The translations under genes were made by a program, and so were the position numbers. Positions 8,011-17,010 of a stretch of 64,000 nucleotides of DNA are shown here, piece by piece. This DNA is from Paenibacillus glycanilyticus NBRC 16618 (lineage in GTDB: Bacteria > Bacillota > Bacilli > Paenibacillales > Paenibacillaceae). Each line of letters begins with the position of its first letter. Within the stretch, counting starts at the first letter, position 1. Location of the stretch: NCBI RefSeq assembly GCF_004000805.1, contig NZ_BILY01000002.1:186001-250000 (forward strand). The letters are read 5' to 3'. Below the pieces are notes generated by a model. The model saw only the letters and a list, made by a program, of their open reading frames with translations, was not told where the DNA came from and did not search any database.

Positions 8011-9022
8011 CCACACGAAGAACAGGCGCGGCACTGCAGCGCACAACGGGACTGTCTGGCTGCCGGAGCATTTGACCAAGCACCTCGACCGCTGCGGTGC
8101 ATAGCGCTTTTTTATTGACCGCCATCGTCGTTAACGGAGGATTCGTCTCCGCGGACATGGCAAGCCCGTCAAACCCGATAACCGATACATCGCCGGGTAC
8201 CTGAATGTCCCGCTTTTCCAGCTCTTTCATGAGCAATAGAGCAATCCGGTCATTCCCGCAGAACACAGCCGTCGGGTATTCTCCCTCCCCGAACCGGTCG
8301 CAATAAGCCGACAGTTCCTCTTGCGTCCGGCCAAAGCCCTCCGACTCCAGCAGGCATAAGGAAAAGTCTGGCGGCAGGTTATTTTCCAACATGGCCTTCG
8401 TATAACCAAACCACCGTTCCTCATGACTGGTCGTCAAGTTGACCGGCGCTATGCAGCCGATCCGCTTGTGACCCGCTTTTATTAAAGAATTAACCGCATG
8501 GCTTGCCCCTTCAATATTAGCCGAAGTCACGGCCGACGCCTCAATATCCCGGTAATAGGAATCAAACAGCAGCATCGGTTTTGTAAGGGTCTGCTGCACT
8601 TTCAAGATATAATCCTTCTCTAATATGCCAAAAGCGATAATCCCCTGATAGTCGATATGCTGAACCAGCTCGGGGAGGATACGCTCCTCTTCCTGGGCAA
8701 TGCTGATGCGTACAATTACCGCGCTATAGCCTTCCTCCTGCAGCCGGCTGTCCAGTCCCCAGATCAAATCGTGATAAAACAAAAAATGCTCGTTATCCTC
8801 ATGGCTCAAAATCCGTTCCGGTACCAGCACGAGGACAGGCGCGCTAACGGAGGATTGGCCGTCGTTCAGCGGATAACCAACCTCTTGCGCGGTCTGAATA
8901 ATTTGACGCCTCAGCTCTTCCCCGATTCCCTTCTTATTAGATAGCGCCAAGGAAACCGCATTGCGGGATATGCCCAGCTTATCGGCGATCGTTTGCATGG
9001 ATATTTTTTTTGGTCGCGGCAT
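7985..9022 (-). CDS. LacI-family sugar-responsive regulator
   Basis: A 345-residue regulator with the LacI helix-turn-helix at the extreme N-terminus (about 7-30, SMQTIADKLGISRNAVSLAL) and a periplasmic-binding-like sensor domain (about 60-340). It is divergent from manA with 102 bases between start codons, so it likely controls manA and the fructokinase gene behind it. The effector is probably a hexose or its phosphate (inference). The last residues are encoded within a terminator stem. Confidence 0.9.
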   Translation of the reverse strand: MPRPKKISMQTIADKLGISRNAVSLALSNKKGIGEELRRQIIQTAQEVGYPLNDGQSSVSAPVLVLVPERILSHEDNEHFLFYHDLIWGLDSRLQEEGYSAVIVRISIAQEEERILPELVQHIDYQGIIAFGILEKDYILKVQQTLTKPMLLFDSYYRDIEASAVTSANIEGASHAVNSLIKAGHKRIGCIAPVNLTTSHEERWFGYTKAMLENNLPPDFSLCLLESEGFGRTQEELSAYCDRFGEGEYPTAVFCGNDRIALLLMKELEKRDIQVPGDVSVIGFDGLAMSAETNPPLTTMAVNKKALCTAAVEVLGQMLRQPDSPVVRCSAAPVLRVGGSVRSLA

Positions 9023-9059
9023 TCTTCAACTTCCTCTGTTCCTATGTTATAATCAATTT

Positions 9060-9096
9060 ACTTTACAGATGTTTATATTGTCAAGTTTAGTAAAGT
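9060..9096. promoter_or_regulatory. Candidate operator between lacI-type gene and manA
   Basis: ACTTTAC (9060-9066) and GTAAAGT (9090-9096) form an inverted pair across 23 bases in the divergent promoter region. A LacI dimer or tetramer could use it. The arms are short, so the call is weak. Confidence 0.35.
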
Positions 9097-9124
9097 TGTA
9101 ATCGATGACTTGGAGGGATCAAGA

Positions 9125-10072
9125 TTGGCGAATCAACCGATTTTCCTGGAACCTGTATTTCAAGAAAGAATTTGGGGCGGCAAGCAATTAAGAGAGCAAT
9201 TCCATTACGATATTCCGTCTGACCGTACCGGGGAATGCTGGGCGGTCTCCGCTCACCCTAACGGTCAAAGCGTTGTTCATAACGGTCCTTACAAAGGGCT
9301 TAAGCTTGGCGAGCTGTGGGAGCAAGAGCCGCAGCTGTTCGGCTCCAAGGCGGCTAAATTCCCGCTGCTGACCAAAATCCTCGATGCATCGGATGACCTG
9401 TCCGTACAGGTGCATCCGGATGATGCCTATGCGCAGGTGAACGAGAACGGCGAGCTTGGCAAGACCGAGTGCTGGTACATTCTGGGCTGCGAGCCCGGGG
9501 CTGAAATTATTTACGGCCATTCCGCGGCTACCAAAGAGCAATTCAAGCAAATGGTTGACGCAGGCGAGTGGAATCAGCTTCTGACGAAGGTAACCGTGAA
9601 GCCGGGCGATTTCTTCTATGTTCCTAGCGGCACTCTCCACGCGCTTGGCAAAGGCATTCAAGTACTGGAAACGCAGCAAAGCTCGGATACCACTTACCGG
9701 ATCTACGATTATGATCGGAAAGACGATAAAGGCGCGACACGCGAGCTTCATCTGGACAAAGGCATTGAAGTCACTACCGTGCCTCATGTGGATGCGGAGA
9801 CATCCTTCTCCACGGAAACCGTTGGCGGTACCGAGGTAACTACCTTTGTATCCAACAGCTTTTTTACGGTTCAAAAATGGAATACGAGCAGCGAATCGGC
9901 ATTCCAGGAGCCTGCTAAATTTACGATCTGCAGCGTCCTCGACGGAACTGGCGAGCTGGAGAATTCCACAGGCAGCTACCCGCTGAAAAAAGGCGATCAT
10001 TTCATTATTCCGCTGGGCTTCGGAAGCTTTACGCTTCGCGGCCAGCTTGAGCTTATTATTTCGCACGAATAA
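9125..10072 (+). CDS. manA: Mannose-6-phosphate isomerase, class I
   Basis: A 315-residue cytoplasmic enzyme that interconverts mannose 6-phosphate and fructose 6-phosphate. Zinc ligands are visible in QVHPDD (Gln95, His97), TECWYI (Glu115) and GTLHALG (His172), at the same positions as in B. subtilis ManA, also 315 residues. The start is the TTG at 9125, 8 bases after GGAGG; an upstream in-frame TTG at 9110 overlaps the ribosome-binding site. It is followed by a fructokinase gene, so the pair turns mannose- and fructose-type sugars into fructose 6-phosphate. Confidence 0.95.
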   Translation: MANQPIFLEPVFQERIWGGKQLREQFHYDIPSDRTGECWAVSAHPNGQSVVHNGPYKGLKLGELWEQEPQLFGSKAAKFPLLTKILDASDDLSVQVHPDDAYAQVNENGELGKTECWYILGCEPGAEIIYGHSAATKEQFKQMVDAGEWNQLLTKVTVKPGDFFYVPSGTLHALGKGIQVLETQQSSDTTYRIYDYDRKDDKGATRELHLDKGIEVTTVPHVDAETSFSTETVGGTEVTTFVSNSFFTVQKWNTSSESAFQEPAKFTICSVLDGTGELENSTGSYPLKKGDHFIIPLGFGSFTLRGQLELIISHE

Positions 10073-10084
10073 CAGAGTAGTGCA

Positions 10085-10107
10085 GCTTACGAAGCAAGAT
10101 TTACCAC
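10085..10107. repeat. Isolated partial copy of the 68-bp palindromic repeat
   Basis: This 23-base stretch matches the reverse complement of the end of repeat copy 3 (about 507-529) at 22 of 23 positions, including its variant GCAAG. It lies between manA and the fructokinase gene. It shows that the repeat family is dispersed. Confidence 0.65.
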
Positions 10108-10141
10108 TAACGGTCAATACTCTTTTAAGGAGGCAACGAAC

Positions 10142-11023
10142 TTGCGTATTGGAGCAATTGAAGCAGGCGGAACAAAGTTTGTATGCGGGATTGGCAACGA
10201 ACACGGTGAAATCGAAGAACGGATCAGCTTGCCGACCGAGCATCCGGATTCCACGCTGCGCGAGGTCCTGAACTACTTCCGCGATAAGCAGGTTGAAGCT
10301 ATCGGTATCGGCACTTTTGGACCGATCGATATTGATCCTGCCAGCCCTACCTATGGGTTTGTTACGACAACCCCTAAACCAGGCTGGTCCGGCTATGATT
10401 TCCTCGGCACGATGAAGCGCGAGCTTCCCGTTCCTTACGGCTGGGACACGGACGTAAACGCGGCGGCATTTGGCGAAGCCAAATGGGGCGCGGCAAAAGG
10501 TCTTAACAGCGCGCTTTATTACACGGTAGGTACCGGTATTGGCGTTGGCGTTTACACGGAAGGCAAGCTTGTACATGGCCTGCTGCATCCGGAAGGCGGC
10601 CATGTGCTTACCCGCAGACACCCGGAGGATACGTTTGCCGGCTTCTGCCCTTACCATGGCGACTGCCTGGAGGGCATGGCGGCAGGTCCCGCTATCGGAC
10701 AACGCTGGGGCGTGAAGGCTGACGCGCTGACGAAGGACCATCCTGCATGGCAGATGGAAGCTTTCTATCTCGGCCAAGCCATCTCCAGCGCGATTCTGCT
10801 GCTGTCTCCGAAGAAGGTTATTCTTGGCGGCGGCGTTATGCATCAGGAGCAGCTGTTCCCGCTGATCCGCGCGGAAGTACAGAAGAACCTGAACGGCTAC
10901 GCTTCGCACGAAGCGCTGCGTGAAGGCATTAATTCGTATATCGTGCCGCCTGGACTTGGCGACAACGCCGGTCTATGCGGATCGATCGCGCTTGGAATCG
11001 ACGCGCTCGAGCGCCAGCAATAA
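10142..11023 (+). CDS. ROK-family fructokinase
   Basis: A 293-residue ATP-dependent sugar kinase. The ROK signs are the N-terminal phosphate loop (GAIEAGGTK, about 4-12), Asp103 in DTDVNAAA as catalytic base, and a zinc site of His154, Cys169, His172 and Cys175 (C-x2-H-x2-C). This matches zinc-type fructokinases such as B. subtilis YdhR and GmuE. The start is a TTG with AAGGAGG 8 bases upstream. It sits 69 bases after manA and probably shares its transcript. Specificity for fructose is inferred from family and neighbour. Confidence 0.9.
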   Translation: MRIGAIEAGGTKFVCGIGNEHGEIEERISLPTEHPDSTLREVLNYFRDKQVEAIGIGTFGPIDIDPASPTYGFVTTTPKPGWSGYDFLGTMKRELPVPYGWDTDVNAAAFGEAKWGAAKGLNSALYYTVGTGIGVGVYTEGKLVHGLLHPEGGHVLTRRHPEDTFAGFCPYHGDCLEGMAAGPAIGQRWGVKADALTKDHPAWQMEAFYLGQAISSAILLLSPKKVILGGGVMHQEQLFPLIRAEVQKNLNGYASHEALREGINSYIVPPGLGDNAGLCGSIALGIDALERQQ

Positions 11024-11027
11024 TGGA

Positions 11028-11066
11028 AGAAGGCCTTACCGGATTTAGACCGGTAAGGCCTTTTCT
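11028..11066. terminator. Bidirectional terminator
   Basis: AAGAAGGCCTTACCGG pairs with CCGGTAAGGCCTTTTCTT around ATTTAGA, between convergent genes. Confidence 0.85.
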
Positions 11067-11774
11067 TCATTTCATGGACGATATAACATCGCCTAAGTCC
11101 TCTGGTTTAACATGACTCAGCCATCTCCTGTGCCCAAGAGTCACCATGTACTGCATTCCGTCTTTTTGAAGCTGGGATTCATAACTTCCCTTCGCTTTCA
11201 TTGGCTTAGGCCAATCCAGAATTGGCATTCCTGGCCGAACCGGCTCCGCCTGAATAAGAAGAAACCGATCATTCGCATCATCTTCGTATTGCAATGCAAT
11301 CCTCCGGCCTATGATCTCACCCTGCACCTTATGTACCTCGAAAGGAAACTGCCCAGGTACCATGACATGACGGTCGAACTGATTCCTGTATTTCCTTACG
11401 GCTTTATTTTCATTAACAAGCGGATTGGCTCCATCGTATAGGGCATCAAGCCGGATAATTCGATCCTGTTTTATCGTTAACTCCCAAATAAATGCAATAC
11501 GTTTGCTCTTAAACGCTTCATCCTGGAAATATCCGATAAGGATGCGATGGTCCTTTTTTCTCGCTGGAAGACCTTCCACCTGAATGATCGGACTATCTTC
11601 TCTAATTTCCGGCATTTTCACGCCATTGGCGAGATAACTCTGCGCCAGATCGTACTTATGTCTCAATAGCGCATTAATCATCTGATGAACGGCTTCTTGC
11701 TTCGGCCTAGCATCCGCCCCATTCCCAGGAAAAAGGAGCAGCATAGCCACAATGAAGGACATTATCCATTTCAT
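11067..11774 (-). CDS. Secreted protein of unknown function
   Basis: A 235-residue protein with a signal peptide (about 1-22, ending near GNGADA) and no lipobox, so it is probably released or wall-associated. I do not recognise the family. The mature part has mixed beta-strand patterns, several WELT and YMVT-like strands, and no Cys. GGGAGG lies 8 bases before the ATG. It is the last of three co-directional genes (12656 to 11067) that look like one operon. Confidence 0.75.
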   Translation of the reverse strand: MKWIMSFIVAMLLLFPGNGADARPKQEAVHQMINALLRHKYDLAQSYLANGVKMPEIREDSPIIQVEGLPARKKDHRILIGYFQDEAFKSKRIAFIWELTIKQDRIIRLDALYDGANPLVNENKAVRKYRNQFDRHVMVPGQFPFEVHKVQGEIIGRRIALQYEDDANDRFLLIQAEPVRPGMPILDWPKPMKAKGSYESQLQKDGMQYMVTLGHRRWLSHVKPEDLGDVISSMK

Positions 11775-11819
11775 ATTCCTAGCCTCCCTGGTTAACTTCC
11801 CCAGTAAGGCCGTTGTCTA

Positions 11820-12422
11820 TTATTCCATCCGGAAAACAATCTCCACGCCCGTCGGCTTTCTTTTTAACGGCCTCTCGTATTCACGGAATGCAAAGGTGAT
11901 ACCGGCAAGATCGTCCGGCAGCGCGGGAGAAACAACAAAGCCATAAGCGGAGTTGCCCCCGGTGCTTGTTCCTTGTTCGATATAGCAATGATAGCCTTCG
12001 CCTAGCTCCAGCTCGATATAAGTATGCGTGCGCATGGCCTCATTGTTACGCTCCCGGTAGTCCCCATGTATGCTCAAGTTTACGACGCTTGCGTTCTCGT
12101 ATTGTCTTATACCGGACAACGTATAGACTTTGTCTCCGCTCTCTACGCACCGGAGAACGTGCAGATGCTTGCGAAAGCCCGCTGGCTCAACCAGCGGCAG
12201 ATAAACTTCTTCATTCAATAACAGGCTAAATAAGGACTTTAACAAATCCGGGTACAGGCGATACCGGTCAGCCCAGCACTCAATGCTCTTGAAGGGCGGA
12301 AACCCCGGGTTGTGATTCGAAATCTCTCTTCGTTCTTCCAGCAAAGCGCAGAGCTGTTCGTCAATCTTGAATAAACGGGCATCGTAGTGGTCCGTCGGCC
12401 GTTCCATCGGTATTCTTCTCAT
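11820..12422 (-). CDS. Hypothetical protein
   Basis: A 200-residue soluble protein, not recognised. The first 35 residues form a likely helix (F-K-I-D-E-Q-L-C-A-L-L-E-E-R-R-E-I) that resembles the first helix of AroQ chorismate mutases. The remainder is beta-rich and unlike that fold, so the likeness is probably chance. It starts 18 bases after the small membrane protein gene and ends 45 bases before the secreted protein gene, which supports a shared transcript. Confidence 0.7.
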   Translation of the reverse strand: MRRIPMERPTDHYDARLFKIDEQLCALLEERREISNHNPGFPPFKSIECWADRYRLYPDLLKSLFSLLLNEEVYLPLVEPAGFRKHLHVLRCVESGDKVYTLSGIRQYENASVVNLSIHGDYRERNNEAMRTHTYIELELGEGYHCYIEQGTSTGGNSAYGFVVSPALPDDLAGITFAFREYERPLKRKPTGVEIVFRME

Positions 12423-12440
12423 CCTAATCCCTCGCCTCTT

Positions 12441-12656
12441 CTATGAACTGAGCTTGCCCAAATCTCCGGTTATAAGCATATAAATTCCCCAGCCTAGTAC
12501 GATTACGGCTCCGAACCTGCTGAAAAAGATATAGTTATCGCTTGGACCCGAATTGCCGTCCACGGCCCAGCCATGCTTCATATGCCAACTCAAAGAAGGG
12601 AACAGCCATCCCATAACTCCTGCAATAATGAAAATAAGCGAAATGAAAACTACCAC
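12441..12656 (-). CDS. Small membrane protein, DUF6199-like paralogue
   Basis: A 71-residue protein from a GTG start at 12656, with GGAG 8 bases upstream. A longer frame to 12743 has no ribosome-binding site and does not match the paralogue. The two membrane segments and the W-x-M-x-x-G-W and P-S-D motifs align with the 67-residue protein at 2132-2335. It heads the three-gene unit and is divergent from the germination operon. The function is unknown. Confidence 0.7.
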   Translation of the reverse strand: MVVFISLIFIIAGVMGWLFPSLSWHMKHGWAVDGNSGPSDNYIFFSRFGAVIVLGWGIYMLITGDLGKLSS

Positions 12657-12848
12657 GTTATCATCTCCATTTGTCCATTTGCCGAGCGCAATAAGACCTT
12701 CTCCGATCGTTGACATGACGGGGAAGGCCTGAATAATTCTCAATATAGACGACTATACGCAAATTGAAAATACCCTATTTTTGTTATTTATATTAATAAT
12801 TTAAGCATTTTCCGATAGAGATAAAGTTCCGAGACGCGGAATGCCGAA

Positions 12849-14456
12849 ATGAAGCGAATAGGACATCCTCATTCTGTAAAAAGTAAATTTATGAGAAAAT
12901 CTAGACTTTTACGAATGATTCATTCAAAACCAGAACCAACCAATAAGAATAGCAATCAGCGGGAGGAGGCGCCTCAACATCCGCTCTTCTCAAGCTTGGA
13001 GCAGAACAAACAACAGCTTGAAGAGGTTTATTCAAAGTGCTCCGATTTCATTATTCGATCCTTCCCGGTCGGGGACAGCAACCAGGTTGTTATTTATTAC
13101 ATCGACGGATTGGCCAATGCCTCCCGAATCGAGCAGACGATCGTTGAGCCGCTTATGGGATTTAACGGAGAGACGATTTCAATCGGCTACTTGGCTCAGC
13201 ATCTGATCACCTCCGCTTCATCCAAGCTAGTCGTTACTTTCGATGAGGCTATAAAACATTTGTCCATCGGGGAGCCTCTGCTGCTGCTCAATGATGAAGC
13301 TCAAGCTATTACGTTTGGCCTCAGCAACTGGCAAACCCGGTCGATTGAAGAGCCCACAGCGGAATCCGTCATAAGAGGACCCCGGGAAGGCTTTACGGAG
13401 ACATTACGCGTCAATACATCCCTTATTCGCCGGATCATTAAAAGTCCCTTGCTCAAAATGGACTCCCTTTGCATCGGCGAATATACGCAAACCAACATTA
13501 TCGTTACTTATATCGAAGGTTTGGCAGCAGCCGAGCTGATAAGCGAAGTCAAGGAGCGCCTCGGACGCATACGGATCGACGGGATTCTCGAAAGCGGTTA
13601 TATCGAAGAATTAATCGAAGACAGCCCGCTCTCGCCATTCCCGCAAATCTTAAGCACAGAGAGACCGGACGTTGTCAGCGCCAACCTGCTTGAAGGCCGG
13701 GTTGCGATACTGACGGAAGGAACGCCTTTCGCCTTAATCGCGCCGATCACTTTCTTTTCGCTCATGCAGTCCGCCGAGGATTATTACCAGCGGTTTCTGT
13801 TCAGCACGGCCATCAGGTGGCTGCGTTATTTTTTCGCTGCGATCTCCCTACTGCTGCCTTCTTTTTACGTCGCCCTGCTCACTTTCCATCAGGAAATGGT
13901 GCCTGGTTCGTTGTTAATCAGTATGGCAACCTCGCGCGAAGCCGTGCCCTTTCCCGCGCTCGTTGAAGCGTTGCTGATGGAGATCACGTTCGAAGCCTTG
14001 CGCGAAGCCGGGGTAAGATTGCCTAAGCAAATAGGTGCGGCTGTCAGTATCGTCGGGGCGCTTGTTATCGGGCAGGCGGCCGTTCAAGCCGGACTCGTAT
14101 CTGCGCCAATGGTTATCATTGTTGCGATTACGGGCATTTCATCCTTTATGATTCCGCGTTACATCACCGGACTGCCCATACGGCTGCTGCGGTTTCCATT
14201 TATTCTGTTAGCGGGCTCGCTTGGCCTTCTCGGCATCATGTCGGGTCTTATCGCGCTTGTCTTGCATTTATGCAGTCTGAAATCATTTCACGTTCCTTAT
14301 TTATCCTCCGTGGTGAAGAGCGATCTAAAGGATATTTTCATCCGTTCGCCAATTTGGATGATGGACGCAAGGCCAGATCTGGTCACTGAGACGAATAAAT
14401 ACCGGCAAGCGCAGGGCCAAATGCCGAAGCCCTCACAGGGCTCAAATGACGAATGA
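12849..14456 (+). CDS. Spore germination protein, GerA subunit A family
   Basis: A 535-residue inner-membrane subunit of a nutrient germinant receptor. A soluble N-terminal region (about 40-310) made of two similar halves precedes membrane helices (about 315-490), with the conserved P-x-E-x-L-L-M-E-x-x-F-E-x-L-R-E-A-G segment near 380-405. No good ribosome-binding site precedes the ATG at 12849; an internal ATG 42 bases on is an alternative. Its stop overlaps the next gene, so A, B and C subunits are translated together. The germinant cannot be predicted. Confidence 0.92.
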   Translation: MKRIGHPHSVKSKFMRKSRLLRMIHSKPEPTNKNSNQREEAPQHPLFSSLEQNKQQLEEVYSKCSDFIIRSFPVGDSNQVVIYYIDGLANASRIEQTIVEPLMGFNGETISIGYLAQHLITSASSKLVVTFDEAIKHLSIGEPLLLLNDEAQAITFGLSNWQTRSIEEPTAESVIRGPREGFTETLRVNTSLIRRIIKSPLLKMDSLCIGEYTQTNIIVTYIEGLAAAELISEVKERLGRIRIDGILESGYIEELIEDSPLSPFPQILSTERPDVVSANLLEGRVAILTEGTPFALIAPITFFSLMQSAEDYYQRFLFSTAIRWLRYFFAAISLLLPSFYVALLTFHQEMVPGSLLISMATSREAVPFPALVEALLMEITFEALREAGVRLPKQIGAAVSIVGALVIGQAAVQAGLVSAPMVIIVAITGISSFMIPRYITGLPIRLLRFPFILLAGSLGLLGIMSGLIALVLHLCSLKSFHVPYLSSVVKSDLKDIFIRSPIWMMDARPDLVTETNKYRQAQGQMPKPSQGSNDE

Positions 14457-15565
14457 AGGGAATGGGATTCGAGATGGATAACGGAAAAATCACTTCTTTT
14501 CAAGTCTCTCTTCTAATGTACTCGGTTATATTGGCAACGGGTTTTATAACCATCCCCGCTATTTCTGCCCATTACGCCATGAACGACTTCTGGCTGGCAC
14601 CTGTCCTTGCCATATTAGCAGGCGGAAGCGTGCTTGCCATCTCGATTAAACTGCATCAACTGTACCCGAATAAAAATCTGATTCAATACAGTGAGCGCAT
14701 TATCGGCAAAGTGCCCGGAAAAATTCTGGGGATTATCTATTTCCAATTTTTCGTATTTACCTGCGGCATTGTCTCCAGGGAATATGCCGAATTTGTTACA
14801 GGCAATTTCTTATTCAAAACGCCTATGTTCTGCCTGGTGATCTTAATGGTTTTGCTTGCTGCGTTTGCTGTACGGGGCGGGGTTGAACTAATCGTCAGAA
14901 GCACGTTACTGTTAACTCCGCTTTTTATTTTGCCGTTATTTTTCTTGCTGTTGCTATTGCCGGATTTCGATGTCAGCAATATTCTGCCGTTTATGAGCCA
15001 TGGATTTATTCCGGTGATTAAAGGCTCGCTAGCCCCGGTTTCGTGGTATTCCGAATTTTTGATTATCGCCTACTTCTTGCCCAGCGTGATCGATCAGAAC
15101 AAAACGGTTAAATACAGCTTTCTTTCACTCTTGGCTGTCTCTGCCAGTTTAACGTATGTTTGCCTTGTTGCATTGTTCGTGCTTGGTCCCGATACAGCCA
15201 ATAAGGTATATCCCGTATTAACGGCTTTCCGTTATATTTCCCGCGCTGATTTTTTCGAGAATCTGGAGGCTTTGCTTTTAGCCATGTGGGTGGTTGGCAA
15301 TTTCATAAAAATCGCGGCTGTTTATTACGCTGCAGTTTTGTCTTTCACCTCCTGCTTTAACCTGAAGGATTACAAGCCCTTTGTATTCCCAATCGGCATT
15401 CTGATTGTTATTCACTGCTTCTGGGATATCCCAAGCTTCTTCAAAATGGCCGGATTTCTCGCCACGGTAGGCTCGTTTCACTTGTCCACCTTTATGCTTG
15501 TGGTCCCTTTCCTGCTGTTTATTATTGCTTTGTGCAGAAAACAATGGAGCAAGCTTGTCTCATGA
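14453..15565 (+). CDS. Spore germination protein, GerB subunit family (APC-type transporter fold)
   Basis: A roughly 370-residue integral membrane protein with about ten helices and the GerAB-type opening (GKITSFQVSLLMYSVILATG). It is the likely germinant-binding subunit of the receptor. The ATG at 14453 overlaps the stop of the A subunit by four bases. An ATG at 14474 gives a start closer to family norms, and neither has a clear ribosome-binding site, which fits translational coupling. Confidence 0.92.
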   Translation: MKGMGFEMDNGKITSFQVSLLMYSVILATGFITIPAISAHYAMNDFWLAPVLAILAGGSVLAISIKLHQLYPNKNLIQYSERIIGKVPGKILGIIYFQFFVFTCGIVSREYAEFVTGNFLFKTPMFCLVILMVLLAAFAVRGGVELIVRSTLLLTPLFILPLFFLLLLLPDFDVSNILPFMSHGFIPVIKGSLAPVSWYSEFLIIAYFLPSVIDQNKTVKYSFLSLLAVSASLTYVCLVALFVLGPDTANKVYPVLTAFRYISRADFFENLEALLLAMWVVGNFIKIAAVYYAAVLSFTSCFNLKDYKPFVFPIGILIVIHCFWDIPSFFKMAGFLATVGSFHLSTFMLVVPFLLFIIALCRKQWSKLVS

Positions 15566-16734
15566 GAAGGTTAATGCTCGTAATCATGATCAGCGCTTTC
15601 GTGCTGTCGCTTACCGGATGTTGGGACCGAACCGAGCTGAACGATCTTGCGCTGATCTCGGCAACCGCCTTTGACAAAGGAAATAATAATAAAATATTGG
15701 CCACCGTGCAGGTCATTATTCCTCAGAACCAGGGGAGCGGTCAGCAAACAGCTGCAATCGGCGGCGGCGGCCCCCGGGCTATTACACGTTCCGCTGAAGG
15801 AAGCAATATAGAAGACGCCTTGTCCAAGCTTCAACGCAAAATGCCAAGAAGGCTGTTCTGGGGACAATGCAAAATATTTATATTCGGCGAGGAAATCGCG
15901 AGAATCGGTATCCGCGAGGAATTTGATTATCTCGTCCGGCATCCTCAGCCCCGGGAACGGGCTTATTTGATGGTCAGCAAAGGGAAGGCAAGCGAAGCTC
16001 TCAACCTCATTCCGCCGATTGAACGCACTTCGTCAGAGGCATTGCGCGAAATCTCCAATTTGCGCACCGGCCTGCTTGTTACTATGGAGCAAATGAGCAT
16101 GGATCTAAAAGGGGATTCGGAGTCCAATGCCCTTCCGATGGTCTATATCCTGCCGCCATCCAAGCTGGCCGACAAACCCGTTCAGACAATCCCTTATATG
16201 AAAGGCGCAGCCGTTCTGAAGAAGGGCAAGCTGTCGGGCGAGCTTACAGAAAAACTGCTGCGGGGGGCTCTTCTGATTGATAACGTTGCCGCGGATTACA
16301 GCATTACGTTTGATGTCGGAGGGAAGCAGGTTTCCCTGCATCCTGTGAAAACGAAGGTGCGCTTGACTCCTCATATTGAAGGGAATAACTGGTCGATGAC
16401 CATTAAAGTTCAATCCGAGGGAAGCATTGTTCAGAACAATTCAAGGATGAATCCCATGAAGCCGGAAGATTTGAAGGAGATGAATCTGGCGTTCCGTAAC
16501 GATATCCATCGTCGGATCGAAGCTGCCGTCGTTTATCTGCAGCAACTAAAAGCGGATACCATCCACTTCGCCACGGTTTACCACAAGAAATATCCGAAAG
16601 AGTGGGAGCGGGTAAAGGAGCAGTGGGATGAGCAGTTCGCTAAAATAAAGGTGACAATCGAGGTAAAAACCGATATTAAGAAACCGGGATTAATTAATAC
16701 GCCCGGCGGAATGCCATACGAAGAGGTGCAATAA
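15562..16734 (+). CDS. Spore germination lipoprotein, GerC subunit family
   Basis: A 390-residue lipoprotein with a lipobox LTGC after a signal peptide of about 20 residues, followed by the family opening CWDRTELNDLA and the GerAC domain to the end. I take the ATG at 15562, which overlaps the stop of the B subunit. Earlier in-frame GTG and ATG codons would lengthen the signal peptide. It completes the A-B-C receptor and would be anchored on the outer face of the spore inner membrane. Confidence 0.93.
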   Translation: MRRLMLVIMISAFVLSLTGCWDRTELNDLALISATAFDKGNNNKILATVQVIIPQNQGSGQQTAAIGGGGPRAITRSAEGSNIEDALSKLQRKMPRRLFWGQCKIFIFGEEIARIGIREEFDYLVRHPQPRERAYLMVSKGKASEALNLIPPIERTSSEALREISNLRTGLLVTMEQMSMDLKGDSESNALPMVYILPPSKLADKPVQTIPYMKGAAVLKKGKLSGELTEKLLRGALLIDNVAADYSITFDVGGKQVSLHPVKTKVRLTPHIEGNNWSMTIKVQSEGSIVQNNSRMNPMKPEDLKEMNLAFRNDIHRRIEAAVVYLQQLKADTIHFATVYHKKYPKEWERVKEQWDEQFAKIKVTIEVKTDIKKPGLINTPGGMPYEEVQ

Positions 16735-16736
16735 AA

Positions 16737-16958
16737 ATGAGGCTGCAGTTTATTGTATTTATCGCCTTTAGCATTTCCCTGATCCTATGGCTGGAGTGGC
16801 CGAAGTTAAAAAAATGGGGCGTCAAGGAAAAAGCCGTGTTCTTCTCCCTCCTGGCGGTTATCTGCATCTTCATGTTTGTCGATGTTCCCGATACGCCGGG
16901 TACTCCTACACTGGACGAATTTCTATTCAAACCGCTCAAAAGGTTTGTTCAGCCGTAA
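16737..16958 (+). CDS. Small membrane protein at the end of the ger operon
   Basis: A 73-residue protein with two hydrophobic helices (about 3-19 and 32-49) and a short basic loop. It starts 3 bases after the gerC-type stop with GAGGTG 8 bases upstream, so it belongs to the operon. Such small D-type membrane proteins accompany some GerA receptors and can modulate them; that role is inference here. Confidence 0.75.
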   Translation: MRLQFIVFIAFSISLILWLEWPKLKKWGVKEKAVFFSLLAVICIFMFVDVPDTPGTPTLDEFLFKPLKRFVQP

Positions 16959-16972
16959 GGCGCGCCATGCAA

Positions 16973-17005
16973 AAAGGCCAATGAAACAAGGCTTCATTGG
17001 CCTTT
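16973..17005. terminator. Bidirectional terminator
   Basis: AAAGGCCAATGAA pairs with TTCATTGGCCTTT around ACAAGGC, between the ger operon and the convergent chemoreceptor gene. Confidence 0.85.
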
Positions 17006-17010
17006 CATTT

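Noticed and set aside
9188..10909. 573-residue minus-strand frame
   Set aside because: It covers both manA and the fructokinase gene on the other strand, each with verified active-site residues, and has no recognisable domains.
11820..12422. Chorismate mutase (AroQ) assignment
   Set aside because: Only the first helix is reminiscent; the rest is beta-rich and the catalytic Arg/Lys pattern is not present.
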